A DNA stretch of 64,000 bases from Welwitschia mirabilis (Eukaryota; Gnetophyta; Gnetopsida; Welwitschiales), in contig JBOZIK010000001.1 of assembly GCA_051453625.1 (NCBI GenBank), positions 251,189,760 through 251,253,759 of the forward strand. The letters run 5' to 3'. Made by a program: the position numbers and the translations under genes. Below the pieces are notes generated by a model. It did not search any database. It had not been told where the DNA came from and saw only the letters and a program-made list of their open reading frames with translations. This document shows positions 23,155 through 36,381 of this stretch, piece after piece (the first letter of the stretch is position 1; each line of letters begins with the position of its first letter).

Positions 23155-26100
23155 GAAATAAGGAATAGAGGAATTGGATCCTTAAATATTAAAAGAGAAT
23201 AAGTTCATTTGCATGACTGACAATAAAGATCTTCCTTATCTTATGGATGATTCCATTTGCCTTGGTAGATTTTCTATATATTACTTTGTGGATTGTGGCT
23301 TTTCTTCTCTTGCATTTTTATCATTCCATGTTCTTCTACTTTCATGTTTACTACATAATTCTGACATTGATAATGATGTTGTTATATAGCACATTAAGTA
23401 TTTGAATTAGAATTTATAAGGATAGTATTATCTACTGCATTATTATTATTTCAGCTATTAGATTCCTGGTGATATCAATCTATGTGAACGGTCTCCTATG
23501 ATTATTATTAATGATAGAATAAAATCTACTAATCTTTGAGAATATAATTACTAATAAAACAATTATTTATTAATAATATGTACTTATTCTTTTATTGGAA
23601 ATTAAATTTTACAATGCTAAAAATTAGGACCATGATATCAATTGTGGTTTATGAATGCCTTCTTCAATACAAGTTAATATTTTTCTAAGAACTCAAATTC
23701 TCAAACTATTATCCAAAACCTTTCAGGAACATGAAGATATACAGATATCAATTGGGTGCTATATTTTCCTTACATCAACTACTAAGAAGTGTCAATTAAT
23801 TATTCTTATAATTGCACAAGTTAAATACTTTTGATTATATGGATAGCTGCTTTATCAATTAAGTAATTGCTCATTTTGTCTTGCCAAATAAATCTAAAAT
23901 CAAGGTATTCTTACCTATATCTTCATTTAACTATGAATAATTTACCTCACTAGACAAGATTAACTATAATGTATCCATTATTAAATTTGAACTTGCATAA
24001 TCTTTGAAGAGATTCTAGTGCTAGAATTTGTGCACCAAAGTTTTGGCTATATTGAGTGGTATTACATCATTAAAAAAATGCATACCAACATATCAAGAAA
24101 ATTTTATTTAATATTTCAGCAACCTTGTTTATCAACTAAAGAAAAATTGAAAGAAGATCAATAATGATTTTATTTAGTAATTAGCTTTCATTAGGGTAAT
24201 AACAAATTCTAAGAACTCTACTACTAGACAATAGCTATTGTAGTATTGAGATAACAAGCTTTAAGACCAATAGTTTCTTATATAAAGTTGTAGAAATGTC
24301 ACCACTCCCTTAGTTTTCATTTAGTCAATGAAAAAGAAAAAGTTAATACATAGAGGCATCTCATTTCTGTGAGTCAAGAGATAAGTGCATCCAATAACTA
24401 CCCTAATTGTCTAAAGAATGGAGGTATCTATTCAATGATGACTTAGTTTTAATTTCAAAGGGAATGAACAACTAAATAAACATAGATGCAACAAGTAATA
24501 GTAACGATAAAATAGCATGCAAATAAATCCATGATTTTCCTTGTATGTATTTGAATTAAATCGGAAATATCAGAGCCAATGTGCATTGAATTTAAATCAT
24601 TTCCATTTCAAATCCATTTAATGGAGACAAGTACTCTAGAGATTATAGTAATCTGAGTAGAAGGATTGGAAAAAAAGAACAAATTATTGAAAAAAAAAAT
24701 GGCTTCATACACCTTTGCCTAGATCGATCCAGATGAAAAGAAGTGAATTGAATCCATTCTAAACTCTTGAAAGAATCCTATATGGAACAAAACCCTACTC
24801 CTTCTACTAAATGATTTCTAAATACTTCAAAAGACATATTTATTATAATGAAAAGTATTATGGAAATTTAAACAACAAGTAAAGGAAACACAGAATGCAA
24901 GGGGTCATTATGGTTCTAATCCAAATAGATAATTGTGGTTCTAACACAAAATACAGAATTTCAACTTCACGATATACTATTTTACTAGAGTTACAATATT
25001 TGTAGGCCTATAAGAAGAGTTCCTATGAAGGAATCACGAAAAGGGTGTATGAAAGAAATATGTAGATTGGAGAATGCACGATGCAATTTCTAAGGTGTCA
25101 GCTAGAGAAGTAGGAGAAAGTAAATTGTGGAAATCTCTTAGCACAATAGAAGTAGCCAACTTGGTTTGAAACTTTTTAAAATGTAAAGGAAGTTGTATTC
25201 ACTTATAATCAAGTCATAATAATCATGTACGGAAGCTATGTGTGGCTTAATTTTTTAGATTCTAAAAACCTTAATTCTTGGCTATGACATGCAAAATTCA
25301 TAATCCTAACCTTGGTTTTTTAGGCTCTAGTCTAACTTTTGACATGGAAAAGGATTAGATGTGGCTTGTATCATTCATGACATAGGAACTTTTTAGTGCA
25401 TATAAACATGTCTAAGAATAAGAAACAACCTTATATAGTTTTAGGCAATGTAAAACATTAGACATCTGCAGAATCATAAGGAACTAGACATGTTGTCTTA
25501 AGGATTCCTCAAGTTCTTAGAGCAGAAACCCATAGAGCTAAATAAGGAACCTTCAATAATGTGTATCATGGTATACATACCAATGTTCACTATAGCACAG
25601 AAAAGATATGTCATTATTTTCACACTTGTAGTCTCCACTATTCTATCTCTTATTTTGACTCACAAACACTGAATCGAGTCCATATTGGAGGTTCTGCTAG
25701 TTTTAAGTGATTTCACAAAGAGTGTTGAGAAGACTTTAGCTATAGTTAAGGTGCTATAGGAGGTGAAGGCATAATCAGATGAGAAAAAGATAAGGATAGT
25801 CACCAAATTCATTATGGAAAAGGCAAGATGACAAATAAGAGGTGAGCTTATTTATTTTAAAAGAAATATTCTATCAACATGATAATCTCCCAATGTATTT
25901 TTATGTTGAAATATTAGTTCAATGGCATTTCTTTTCCTTTCTTCTTTAATATTTTTCCATTTCCTTATCTATGATTGGAGTACTTTATAACTTTTAAAGA
26001 AATATCTATTATTTGCATGGGAGTAAGATTGTAAAACCCTTAAAAACCTGTGTCATGTTGTGCTTTTTATATTTGCATAAAAATTTGATTTAAATACTTA

Positions 26101-26340
26101 ATTTAGATACTTTACTTATAATGTTGATGCACATAGGTTTTATTCCTGCTACTCATATCCTCATCCAACAATGTAGACTTTGTGTGAAATCCACCCAAAA
26201 ACTATAAATGTGAAATTTTATAATGAATTCATAGTAATTATTCACAACCTAGGCTCTTCTAACAACTTCAGAATGACTATGCCCAGTAGAATCACTAAAT
26301 GGAAAAACCACAATCATTTCTAATGAAATCATAACCTATT
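23155..26340 (-). other. 5' part of E1 interior (leader and possible gag), duplicated
   Basis: This is the region directly after the primer site on the sense strand. It is well conserved with 31818-34970. No gag motif is recognised. A plus-strand frame at about 23211-23388 and its copy at 31853-32044 are both open and similar (shared GFSSLAFLSFHVLLL), but they lie antisense to E1. Sense-strand frames such as LINKVAEILNKIFLICWYAF (about 24060-24170) are kept in both copies but match nothing I know. Confidence 0.35.
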
Positions 26341-26354
26341 TTCTAATGCCAAAA
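26341..26354 (-). other. Primer-binding site of E1
   Basis: The minus strand reads TTTTGGCATTAGAAAATAGG right after the LTR. The second copy (34970-34984) is clearer: TGGCATCACAGCATAGGTTA, two changes from the Met-tRNA-type TGGTATCAGAGCATAGGTTA. Together they identify 26355-28131 and 34985-36861 as 5' LTRs. Confidence 0.7.
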
Positions 26355-28131
26355 TGTGACTTCCAACTTTTGAAACTTAAAAATGTTACTTTTCAAAATG
26401 TAACACTTAACTTTTTACAACTAGAAAATATTACTTTATCTAATATGGACCTCTCCTCCATGAAGCATTAAATGTTTCTACTATAATAATGATTAATTCA
26501 AATATAATTAAAAATTATGGGATAATGATACTTTTATAAAATTAATAATTATTCTAAGATGTTAGAGTTAAACTGATAATATTAAAGATTCTACAATTCT
26601 AAATATAGTAGGTTTTAACAAGAAAATAAATAATGAAGATATAGAGATTTTTTAATAAGAAAATTAGAATTTGTAACTATTGATATTACAAATTCAAGAA
26701 GGTATAATAAAAAATACATATGATTTATTTTGGAATGCATTCTCAAGATCATAATAGTTACATTACTAAAATTTTGACATTTAAAAAGAACTACAAGTTC
26801 CAATTCAAAATAAATTTTTAAGCATAAATTGGAAAATAATTTCCATTTCTGCATGCCCTTCCTAGCATTCAAGCTTTAGTTTTACCACTTGTTTGCGTGA
26901 GAAATATGGAGTAAGAGCTATGAAATTTTCACAACTCTGAGTATGATCCAGATAAGGTAAGATTAAGATTTAAATATTCCAAGTCTCATGATTCAGTAAG
27001 TCAAGAATCGAGAATTCCCAAGAAATTATGATCTTTTAAAAAATTTCAAATGATAATATTATGGAATTGATATGAGAAATAACTAGTGTTTTAATAAATT
27101 TTTCATCATATATATATTTTCAATTTTCACCACTACCTCATTTGGTAAGCTATGGTGTCCACTGCTTCATTCTGCAAATGAATTTCTCATAATATTTCAT
27201 TCATTCTCTTATTCCACTATCTCATTTGGTAATCTCTATTATATTCGGTGATCTGTGGATTCTCACATTCCACTGCCTCATTGAAAAATCTATGGAATAT
27301 ACATTTCCATAAGATTTTAAGAGTCTACGATATCAAATGAAGAATGAGAAAGATATGTTGACAAAACATAGATCCTTAATAAGAATAACTTGGCTATGAA
27401 CATCTAACCAATTTATAATATTTGCAACAAAAAAGAGCAAGAACTAAAATGCGTAAAAAGATTTATACAAGAAAAGGATCAATCAAAAGTGCAAGAATGA
27501 AATGGAATCATATTTGTACCTGGTTGTAGTGTCTAAATACTTTAAGGCTCTTCCTAGATTTTAGGGCTCTAAGGTAAAATTACCAAGATCAAATAATGAG
27601 GGCTTTCTCAAAGATATTTAAAATACAAGAAGAGGAAAGTCCTATTGATAATATTAGGATGTGGAGGTTGTGAAAATACTTCAGAACATGAAGAGACACC
27701 ATCATGAGATGGAGGTGGTAAAGGTGGTGGGGATTTCATAATGCCTTCTCATTACTTGTTTGACCACTGGATGCATAATAATTAATCATAATAAATATAA
27801 ATGCTTTTTATTCTATTACATGAAATTTTTAAAATGAAGAATTTAAATGATCCATCTCTTAATATTATTTTTCTATGTAAAAATCAAAAAAGATGTAATA
27901 ATCACACAAGAAAAATAATATTAACACAGCTACTAAAGATCATTCTTGTTGAGAATTATAACAAATAATACTATGAATTTTAGAAGACTTAAAAGTACAA
28001 AATTTTTCACAATATAATTTCATCTAAAAAATTAAAATAACTACATTAGCTTGTGTACTCTGTATTAACAAAATTATTTTAATTTAGTTTTTAAGCTAAA
28101 TCTTTAGACCTTTGAAAATATGGACGTGACA
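26355..28131 (-). repeat. 5' LTR of E1 (R2)
   Basis: On the minus strand it begins TGTCACGTCCATATTTTC and ends AAGTCACA next to the primer-binding site. It aligns with R1 and R3. The TATA region near 27645 is mutated. The minus-strand open frame at 26615-26872 inside it is fortuitous. Confidence 0.8.
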
Positions 28132-28136
28132 CAATC

Positions 28137-31100
28137 CTAAAAAGTGCCCTTGTTATTAGTATTATATGGAATCTTAGTTAGAGAATATAAAAACCTTATT
28201 TAATACTTTATTATACTTGTGAAGGTAGGTTAGCTATAGGATAATAGTTTTATTCCACATTATGGTCTAAATATAATAATGTTATAATAAGTGTAGTAAA
28301 AGGAAAATATCTATGACATATTTCCATTGAATGTAATATTATTTGTAAAACTCATAATAAAATATAATTATTGTATAACATTAGTTAAATAATCCAATAG
28401 AGGAAATGAAAATGAAATTCCAATAATCATAAGTAAGTACAATCCAAGGTTTTAACCAAAAAAAGAAAAAAAGAAGAATAAGTTATTCTAAGAAAAATTC
28501 TACCACATGATATTTAGAAAAAGGCATGTCAAAGAGTCTCTATATTCTAATAATGACTACAAATCATATCAAGGGTACTTGTAAGATTAATTATATATCA
28601 CTAAAAAACCAAAACATATGAGACTTAAAAATGAATTCAATATTTAATGAAAATCCATATTTAAATAGGCATTTCATAAAATTCTGGGCATTTCGTAAAA
28701 GTTTTTTACATATTAATAAGGAAGTGGTCCATTTTATATTAAGAAAATAAAAACTGTTTAAGGATTCAAAATTTTTGGATATTATAAACTTTATTATTTA
28801 GAAAAGAAGATCTATTCTTAAGGCTCATCTAGTAATTTACATCTTCTTATGCATCCTAAATATTCATGATACTATAAATGTTATGAAGGGTATTTGGGAT
28901 TAAATAGAATAAATTTTAGACTCATATTAAACATTATTAAGATATTTAATATAGTAAAAGTATTTAAAAGATCAAATACTTAGTGTAAGCCTTTACTAAA
29001 TCAGGTTCTATTATCAATAAGAATAAAGAAGGATGTATGTTATGCAAGTAGCCGTTTGGAGCCCTTAGAATTTAGCTACAAGATTTATTGATAGATATAT
29101 GATTCAAAATGATAATAGCTTGAAATAAAAAGGCATTTATTTTAACTTCCTACTAACACTGACAAATGGCTAGAAGATAAACCTCCCAAAGTACTTTATC
29201 AAAAAAATGAAGAAAAACACTTTGAAAAGAAACTCAAGATTAATTCAAAAATCAGTTTGGTCTTTTGAAATAGTCTTAGGTAAAAATTAAAAAATCCAAA
29301 TTTAATTAACAACAAAAATTATAAAGCAATAAAAAGAATAAGAGGAAAAGGTTGAATAAGGAAGAAAGGATAAGAAAGAAGATAAAAGATAGAGTATACT
29401 ATTGCAAGCAATAAAAGTAACGAGATGAAACTAAGTATAACTATCTAGAGGACATTAAAAGATATTCCTCATAAAAATAATCACCATCAATGATGATGAA
29501 GCATATGGAATTAAAGGAATAGCAAAGTATGCAAGAACAAGAAAGGAAAATGAGATAACAAGAGAGGACATGAAGAGGTTCATAAGTAAGGAATAGGCAA
29601 AATTATGGATGATAATGTATGAAAGAGATCAAAGAAAAATCATATCAATGAAAGATCCAATAATGATGACCCAGCCAATGTAGAATAATCAAGAGAGAAA
29701 TAACTTGTGATAACATTTAATAATAATTTTTAGAAAACGATAATCTAGAAAATCCTACATGAAAAAAGAAATAGATATAAATGAAGAAAGTGAAGAGCTA
29801 GTTTTGGAAGAAGTTACCCTAGTTAGAAAGTTGGTAGATCATTACATGAAGCTATGATTATAGCTAATGGTTCAACTTAAAAAATTATAAAAGTACATTC
29901 ATGACTAGTGCTATAATGGTATCTTAATAAAAGTAAACACAGAAAATAGGAGGTTCTAGTGTTTAAAAAAAAAATTCAAGTTAAATCTAGCTAAGGAGGT
30001 CTTAAGTAAAAAGAGACTAATGTCAATGTACCACTCTTCATTGTGAATATTTTTGATAATGATATAAAAGGTTATACTAAGCTTACATCTAAAACCTACA
30101 GAAGTTTATCCATTTTTATTTTTATAATATTATAGTCAAAAAGTTTGTAAACTGTGCTTTTGATTTGAAATATTTTAAATATCAAATATGTCAAAAGGAG
30201 TTTTTGCCCTTACTTAATAGGAAAATTTTGTAGCTTTTATCTTTCTTAATATATAGGAACTTTTATTTCAAAAAGAAAAAAAGAAGAATGTTTTATTGTT
30301 CTAATTAGAGAATTAACATTAAATGAAAAGAAAAACTACTTAGTAAAGGATATTAAATTCTAAAGCCAGTTTCAAACAGTAATAAGAGATTTTAAACATC
30401 ATTAGATGGGAGATCATTTCTTAATAATATTTTAAAGATAAGAGAATTTAGATATAGATAGCTTTTTAAAAAATAATAAAACCATTGAATCTTAATTAAA
30501 CACCCTAACTTTTTCAATTTATATTATGTAAAATTTGTTATAGGCTCATGTTGAGCATGAAATTTGAATTTTAAATTATGATATATGTAAGTTTAAGTAT
30601 AAAATATTAAAATTTTTACTTTGATGGTTTAAAGTAAAATGTTTGATATGGAAATTGTAATGACATACAAATTTTTGCATTTATTTATTTTTTATTATGA
30701 AGTTCTACATATCTATTATTTATAAAGCCTTGGACATAATTAAATCATTTATTTGGTGATTTTATCAGTTGCACTTCTAAGAAGAAGGTATAATTACTAA
30801 AAGATTTGATTTCAACATCCCTCTTTTTATCTATAGTAATTTTTTAAGAGAATTATTTTTGTTATTTTATGTTTTCTATGGAGTTTATTATAGTAGTCAA
30901 TAAAAGTTAGTTTCATATCAAATGTTAAGCTATTATGATAATTTTTTCAAAATATTTAACTTTATTTATGGCTATTAAAATTTTTAGATAATGATTAAAT
31001 TGTAATCAAAATTAGTTAAAATGATAAAGTCAGTTTTATATTTATCAAATATTTTATTATAGAACCTATGAGAGTGGTACTTTAACTAATGATACACTCA

Positions 31101-31189
31101 TCCTTTCTTTAGAATGCCATGGGTTTAAAACTTTAGATGATATAATTGACATACTAGATGACCTTACACATAATTAAAATCATTTGTTT
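28137..31189. other. Spacer Z between E1 and LTR fragment D1, duplicated at 36867-39925
   Basis: Three kilobases of AT-rich DNA outside E1. A plus-strand frame at about 29500-29870 reads GIAKYARTRKENEITREDMK and later EESEELVLEEVTLVRKLVD; the copy at 38240-38600 reads ARTRKEYETRKEDMK and EESEELVLDKFTLVRKLVD-like. This basic-then-acidic frame looks like old coding sequence but I do not recognise it. Otherwise no domain, RNA gene or LTR edge is visible. Confidence 0.4.
29878..29962 (+). repeat. Source copy of an 80-base segment reused at the duplication junction
   Basis: This segment (AAATTATAAAAGTACATTC to GGAGGTTCTAGTGTTT) occurs here once in spacer Z and once at 38618-38702 in Z'. Further copies sit at 31358-31440 (same orientation), 31460-31530 and 31600-31672 (inverted), all next to the duplication breakpoint. 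Confidence 0.65.
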
Positions 31190-31717
31190 GGATGAGCGTT
31201 TCTTACAGATTATTATTATTCATTATAGTGAAATGCAAACATCAAAAAAACTAGGTAAAGACCTAGTGTTATTCTATCATATGATATTTGTAATAAAATT
31301 ATTAAAATCAATACAACTATCTATATTTTACAATGAGTATTAAACAAAATACTCATTTTAAATTATAAGAGTACACTAGCTACTAGTGCTATAACGGTAT
31401 CTTAATAAAAATAAACACAGAAAATAGGAGTTTCTAGTGTTTAAAATCAATACAACTATCTATTTTCTGTATTTATTTTTATTAAGGTATCATTATAGCA
31501 CCAGTCATCAGTGTACTCTTATAATTTGTTAATGATGTAGGGAAATAAACATGCTTTAGAGGTCTACCTTGGTACCTTAATAAAATCAGTACAATTATTT
31601 ATTTTCTATGTTTATTTTTATTAAGGTACCATTATAGCACTAATCGGTCAGTTTACTCTTATAATTTGTTAATGAAGTAGGGAAATAAACATGCTCTAGA
31701 GGTCTATCTTGGCTCGT
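31190..31717 (-). repeat. D1: rearranged fragment of LTR D at the duplication junction
   Basis: The first 160 bases match the start of LTR D2 (39925-40085), and the ends of the two internal repeats (GGGAAATAAACATGCT near 31553 and 31682) match D2 at about 40128. Between them lie one direct and two inverted copies of the 80-base segment from 29878. The result is a hairpin-forming inverted repeat (31358-31440 against 31460-31530) and a tandem repeat of about 137 bases (31440-31573 and 31577-31712). Confidence 0.65.
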
Positions 31718-31817
31718 NNNNNNNNNNNNNNNNNNNNNNNNNNNNNNNNNNNNNNNNNNNNNNNNNNNNNNNNNNNNNNNNNNNNNNNNNNNNNNNNNNN
31801 NNNNNNNNNNNNNNNNN
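31718..31817. other. Assembly gap (100 N) at the duplication junction
   Basis: A 100-N placeholder. The breakpoint between duplication unit 1 and unit 2 lies in or beside it, so the assembly join itself needs confirmation. Confidence 0.95.
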
Positions 31818-34800
31818 GACATAGAGTAATTAGATCCTTAAAGATTAAAAGGCATAAGTTCATCTACATGATTGGCGATAAATGTTTTCCTTATCCTATG
31901 AATGATTCCATTTACCTTTGTAGATTTTCTAGATATTACTTCATGGATTATGGCTTTTCTTCTCTTGCTTTTTTATCATTCCATGTTCTTCTTCTTTTAT
32001 GGTTGCTACACAATTCTGACACTAACAATGATTCTATCATATAACACACTAAGTATTTAAATTAGAATCTTTAGGGATAAAGTATTATCTACTACATTAT
32101 TATTATCATTTTAGCTATCAAATTCCTAGTGATATAGATGGATGTGAATGGTTTCTTAGATTGTTATCAATGATATAGTGAAATCTACTAATCTTTGAGA
32201 ATACAATTATCAATTAAACAATTATTTATTAATAATGTATACCTATTCCTATATTGAAAATTAAATTTTAAGATGCTAAAAATTAGGACCATGATATCAA
32301 TTATGGTTTATGAACACCTTCTCTAATATAGGCCATCTTTTTCTAAGAACTCAGATTATCAAAATAATCCAAAAGCTTTCAAAAATATAAAGATGATAAA
32401 GATGTCAATTGGGTGCTAGATTTTTCTTACATCAACTCTTAAGAAGTATCATTTAACTATTCTTATAACTACACAAGTTAAAATACTTTTGGCCATATGG
32501 GTAGCTACTTTATCAATTAAGTAACTGCTCATTTTGTCTTGTCAAATTAATCTAAAATCAAGGTATTTTTAGCTATATCTTTATTTAACTATGAATCATT
32601 TACCTAGTCAGACAAGAGTAACTATAACATGTCCATTATTAAATTTGAACTTGCATAATCTTTGGAGAGGTTCTAATGCTAGAATCTATGCACAGAGTTT
32701 TAGCTATATTAAGTGGCACTACATTATTGAAAAATGCATACCAACATATCAAGAAAATTTTATTTAAAATTTCAGCAACCTTATTTATCAATTGAAGAAA
32801 AATTAAAAGAAAAAAAACAATGATTTTTTTTAGTAAGTAGCTTGCATTAGGATAACAATAAACTCTGAGAACTCTACTACTGGACAATAGCTATTGTAGT
32901 ATCAAGATAATAAGTTTTGAAATAAATAGTTTGTTATATGAAGTGCAGAAATGTTACCACTCTCTTAGCTTTCATCTAGTTAATGAAGAAGCAAAAGTTA
33001 GGACACAGAGGCATCTTATTTCTATGAGCCAAGTGAGAAGTGCATTCAATAACTACTCCAATTGTCTAAAGAATGGAGGCACCTATTTAATGATGACTTA
33101 GTTTTAATTTCAAAGGGAAGGAATAGCTGAATAAATATATATGCAATAAGAAATAGTAATAAGAAAACAAAATGAAAATAAATCTATGATTTTCCTTATA
33201 TGTATTTGAATTAAATCGAAAATATCAGAGCCAAAGTGCATTGAATTTAAATCATTTTCGTTTCAAATCCATTCAATGGAGACAAGTATTCTAGAGGTTA
33301 TAGTAATCTTAGCAGAATGCTTAAAAAACAATAATAGATTATTGAAAAAACATGAGTCCATATGCCTTTGCCTAGATCGATCTAGAGCAAAAGAAGCGAA
33401 TTGAAGTCATTCAAAACTCCAGAAAGAATCCTATATGAAACAAAGTTCTACTCCTTCTACTAAATGATTTGTAAATGATTCAAAAGATAGAGTACTTATA
33501 ATTAAAAAAACATGTAAATTTAAATAATAAAGAAAGGAAACACAAAATTCAAGGGGCCATTATGATTCTAATCTAAAAAGATAATCATGATTCTAGCATG
33601 AAATATAGAATCTCAACTTCATGATATACTATTTTACTAGAGTTACAATCTTTGCAGGCTTGTAAGAAGAGTGCCTATGAAGGAATCTCAAAAAGGATGT
33701 ATGAAGGAAAAAGGTGGATTGAAGAATGTGCTATGAAATTTTACAGATATTAGGTAGATAATTAGGAGAAATATCTTATCCCAATAGAGGCAACCGACTT
33801 GGATTAGAATTTTTCAAAATGTAAAAGAAGTTATACTCACTTGCGATTAAGTCACAAGAATCATGTATGGAAGCTATGCATAGCTTAATTTTCTAGATTT
33901 TAAAAACCTTAAATCCTTGGCTTTGTTATGTAAAAATCATAAACCTAATTTTCCTAACTCTAATATGACTTTTGGCATGGATAAGGATTAGATGTATCTT
34001 GTATTAGCCATGACATAGGATTTTTTTGGTGCACAAAGACATGTCAAAGAATAAGAAACAATCCTATGCAGTTTTAAGCAATGCAAAACATTAAACATCT
34101 ATAGAATCATAGGAAACTAGAGATACTATCTTAAGGATTCCTCAAGTTTTTAGAGATGGAACTCATAGATTTAAACAAGGAATATTCAAAAACATATATC
34201 ATGGTAGACGAATGTTTACTCTAGCATAGAAATAATATGTCATTATTTTTACTCTTATGGTCTCCACTGTTTTGTTTGTTATTTTAGCCTATGAAAACTG
34301 AATTAAGTTCATGTGAGAGATTATACTAGTTTTAAGTTATTTCATGAAGAGCATTGAAAAGACTTCAACGACAATTAAGGTGCTGCAGTAGGTGAGGACA
34401 TAAGCAAATGAAGACAAGGTAAAGAAGAATCATCAAATTCATTGTGAACAAAGGTAAGATGAGGAATAAGAGATAAGCTTATTTGTTTTGAAAGAAATCT
34501 TTTTTTAATGTGGTAGTCTCCCAATGTATTTGTATGCTGAAATATCAGTTCAATGCATTCCTTCTCCTTTTTCCTTTAACACTTTTCTATTACCTCATGT
34601 ATGATTGAAGTACTTTACAAATTTTGAAGAAATATCTATTATTTGCATAGGGATGAGATTGTAGAACCCTTAAAAACTTGCATCATGTTGTTCTTTTTAT
34701 ATGTGCACACAAATTTGATCTAAATACTTCATTTAGATAGTTTACTTATAATGTTGATGCACATAGGTTTTATTCTGGCTACTTGTATCCTCATCCAATA

Positions 34801-35733
34801 ATGTATACTATGTGTGAAATCCATCCAAAAACTATAAATGTTAAAATGTATAATGATTTGATAACAATTATTTACAACCTAGGCTCTTCTAACAACTTCA
34901 CAGTGATATTCCTAGTAGAATCACTAAGATGGGAAAACTACAATCATTCTTAATGAAATCATAACCTATGCTGTGATGCCAAAATGTATTTCCCAACTTT
35001 AGAAACTAAAAAATGTTACTTTCAAGAATGTAACACCCAACTTTTTACAACTAGAAAACATTACTTTCTTTAATATGGACCTCTTCTTCATGAAGCATTA
35101 AAAGTTTATATTATAATAATGATTAATATGAAAATAATTAAAAATTAATGGTTAATGATACTTTTATAAAATCAATAACTATTCTAATAAGTTAGAGGTA
35201 AACCTACAATATTAAAGATTTTAAAATTCTAAATATAGCAGGTTTTAATAAGAAAATAAATAATAAAGATAAAGAGACTTTTAATAAGAAAATTGGAATT
35301 TGTCACTCCTATTAATTATAAATTTAAGAAGGTATAATAAAAAATACACATGATCTAGTTTGGAAATCATTCTGAAGACCATAATAATTACATCACTAAA
35401 ATTTCAACATTCACAAGGAACTATAGGTTCCACTTAAAAATAATTTTTTGAGCGTAAGTTAAAATAATAATTTCCATTTCTATATGCCCAGCTTGACATT
35501 TAAGCTTTAGTTTTACCACCTATTTATGCAAGAAATATAAAGTAAGATTATGAAATTTTCATAGCTCCAAGTATAGTTTAGGTAAGGCAAGATTAATATT
35601 TAAAGATTCCAAGTCTTAAGATTTAATAAGGAAAGAATTAAGAATTCCCAAGAAATGATGATATTTTTAAGATTTTTAAATGATGATCTAATGGAATTAA
35701 TATGAGAAATAACTAGATTTTTAATAAATTTTT

Positions 35734-35737
<4 letters not shown>

Positions 35738-35766
<29 letters not shown>
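35738..35766. repeat. (TA)n microsatellite in LTR R3
   Basis: About 14 TA units. R2 has only about five at the same place (near 27108), so this run expanded after the duplication. Confidence 0.9.
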
Positions 35767-35768
<2 letters not shown>

Positions 35769-36371
35769 CATTTTTCACCACTACCTCATTCAGCAATCTA
35801 TGGTGTCCACTGCTTCATTCAATTATCTATGGATTTCTCATAATATTTCATATATTCTTTTATACCATTGCCTCATTTGGTAATTTTTGAATCCTATTAC
35901 CTCATTCGGCAATCTATGGGTTTTCACATTTTACTACCTCATTCTAAAAACTATGGATACTCATTTCCATGAGATTAAAGAGTCTAAGATATTATGAGAA
36001 AAATATGTTAACAAAACATAGATCCTCAATAAGAATAATTTTTATTTAATTTCATAAAGATTTTTCAAGAGAAGACAGTAGAAACTATAATTCATAACCA
36101 AGAATGTAATTTATTTAATACCAACATTACAAACATCTAACTAGTTTATGATATTCGCACAAAAAAAAGAAAAAATTAAAATTTGTAAAAAGATGCATAT
36201 AAGAAAAGGACCAATCAAGGATGCAAGAATGAAATGAAACCATACCTTTCCCTAGTTGTAGTATTTAAATACTTCAAAGGCTCTTCCTAGATTTCAAAGC
36301 TTTAATGGAAGATTGCCAAAATTAAATAATAAGGGATTTCTCAAAGATATGAAAACTAAAAGAAGAGGAAA

Positions 36372-36381
36372 GTTCTATTTA
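36372..36381 (-). promoter_or_regulatory. TATA box of LTR R3
   Basis: The minus strand reads TATAAATAGAAC at the position equivalent to the R1 box at 19455. Confidence 0.5.

Larger units (their letters stand above)
17838..28131 (-). mobile_element. Element E1: complete LTR retrotransposon with matching target-site duplication
   Basis: On the minus strand the order is 5' LTR (26355-28131), Met-tRNA-type primer site (about 26341-26354), a 6.4-kb interior, polypurine tract (19890-19902) and 3' LTR (17838-19889). The five bases outside the LTRs are cgatc (17833-17837) and caatc (28132-28136). They differ by one G-to-A change, which is good evidence for a single insertion. I could not identify reverse transcriptase or integrase in the interior, so the superfamily is uncertain; the LTR form and primer site would suit a Gypsy element. 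The right half is duplicated at 31.8-36.9 kb. Confidence 0.75.
23155..31717. repeat. Tandem segmental duplication, unit 1
   Basis: This unit aligns colinearly with 31818-40155 with small indels (offset about 8630-8745 bases). It contains the 5' half of E1, the E 5' LTR, spacer Z and the edge of LTR D. Landmarks include TTCTTCTCTTGC near 23310 versus 31960, the LTR start at 26355 versus 34985, GTTATTAGTATTATATGGA at 28155 versus 36883, and TTTAGCTACA at 29071 versus 37814. Because LTR, flank and a second element's edge are all included, this is a DNA-level duplication and not two transposon insertions. Confidence 0.75.

Noticed and set aside
24566-24580. Plus-strand TATCAGAGCC resembling a primer-binding site (also near 33228)
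   Set aside because: No LTR edge precedes it, and it lies inside the interior of minus-strand element E. The repeat at 33228 is explained by the segmental duplication.
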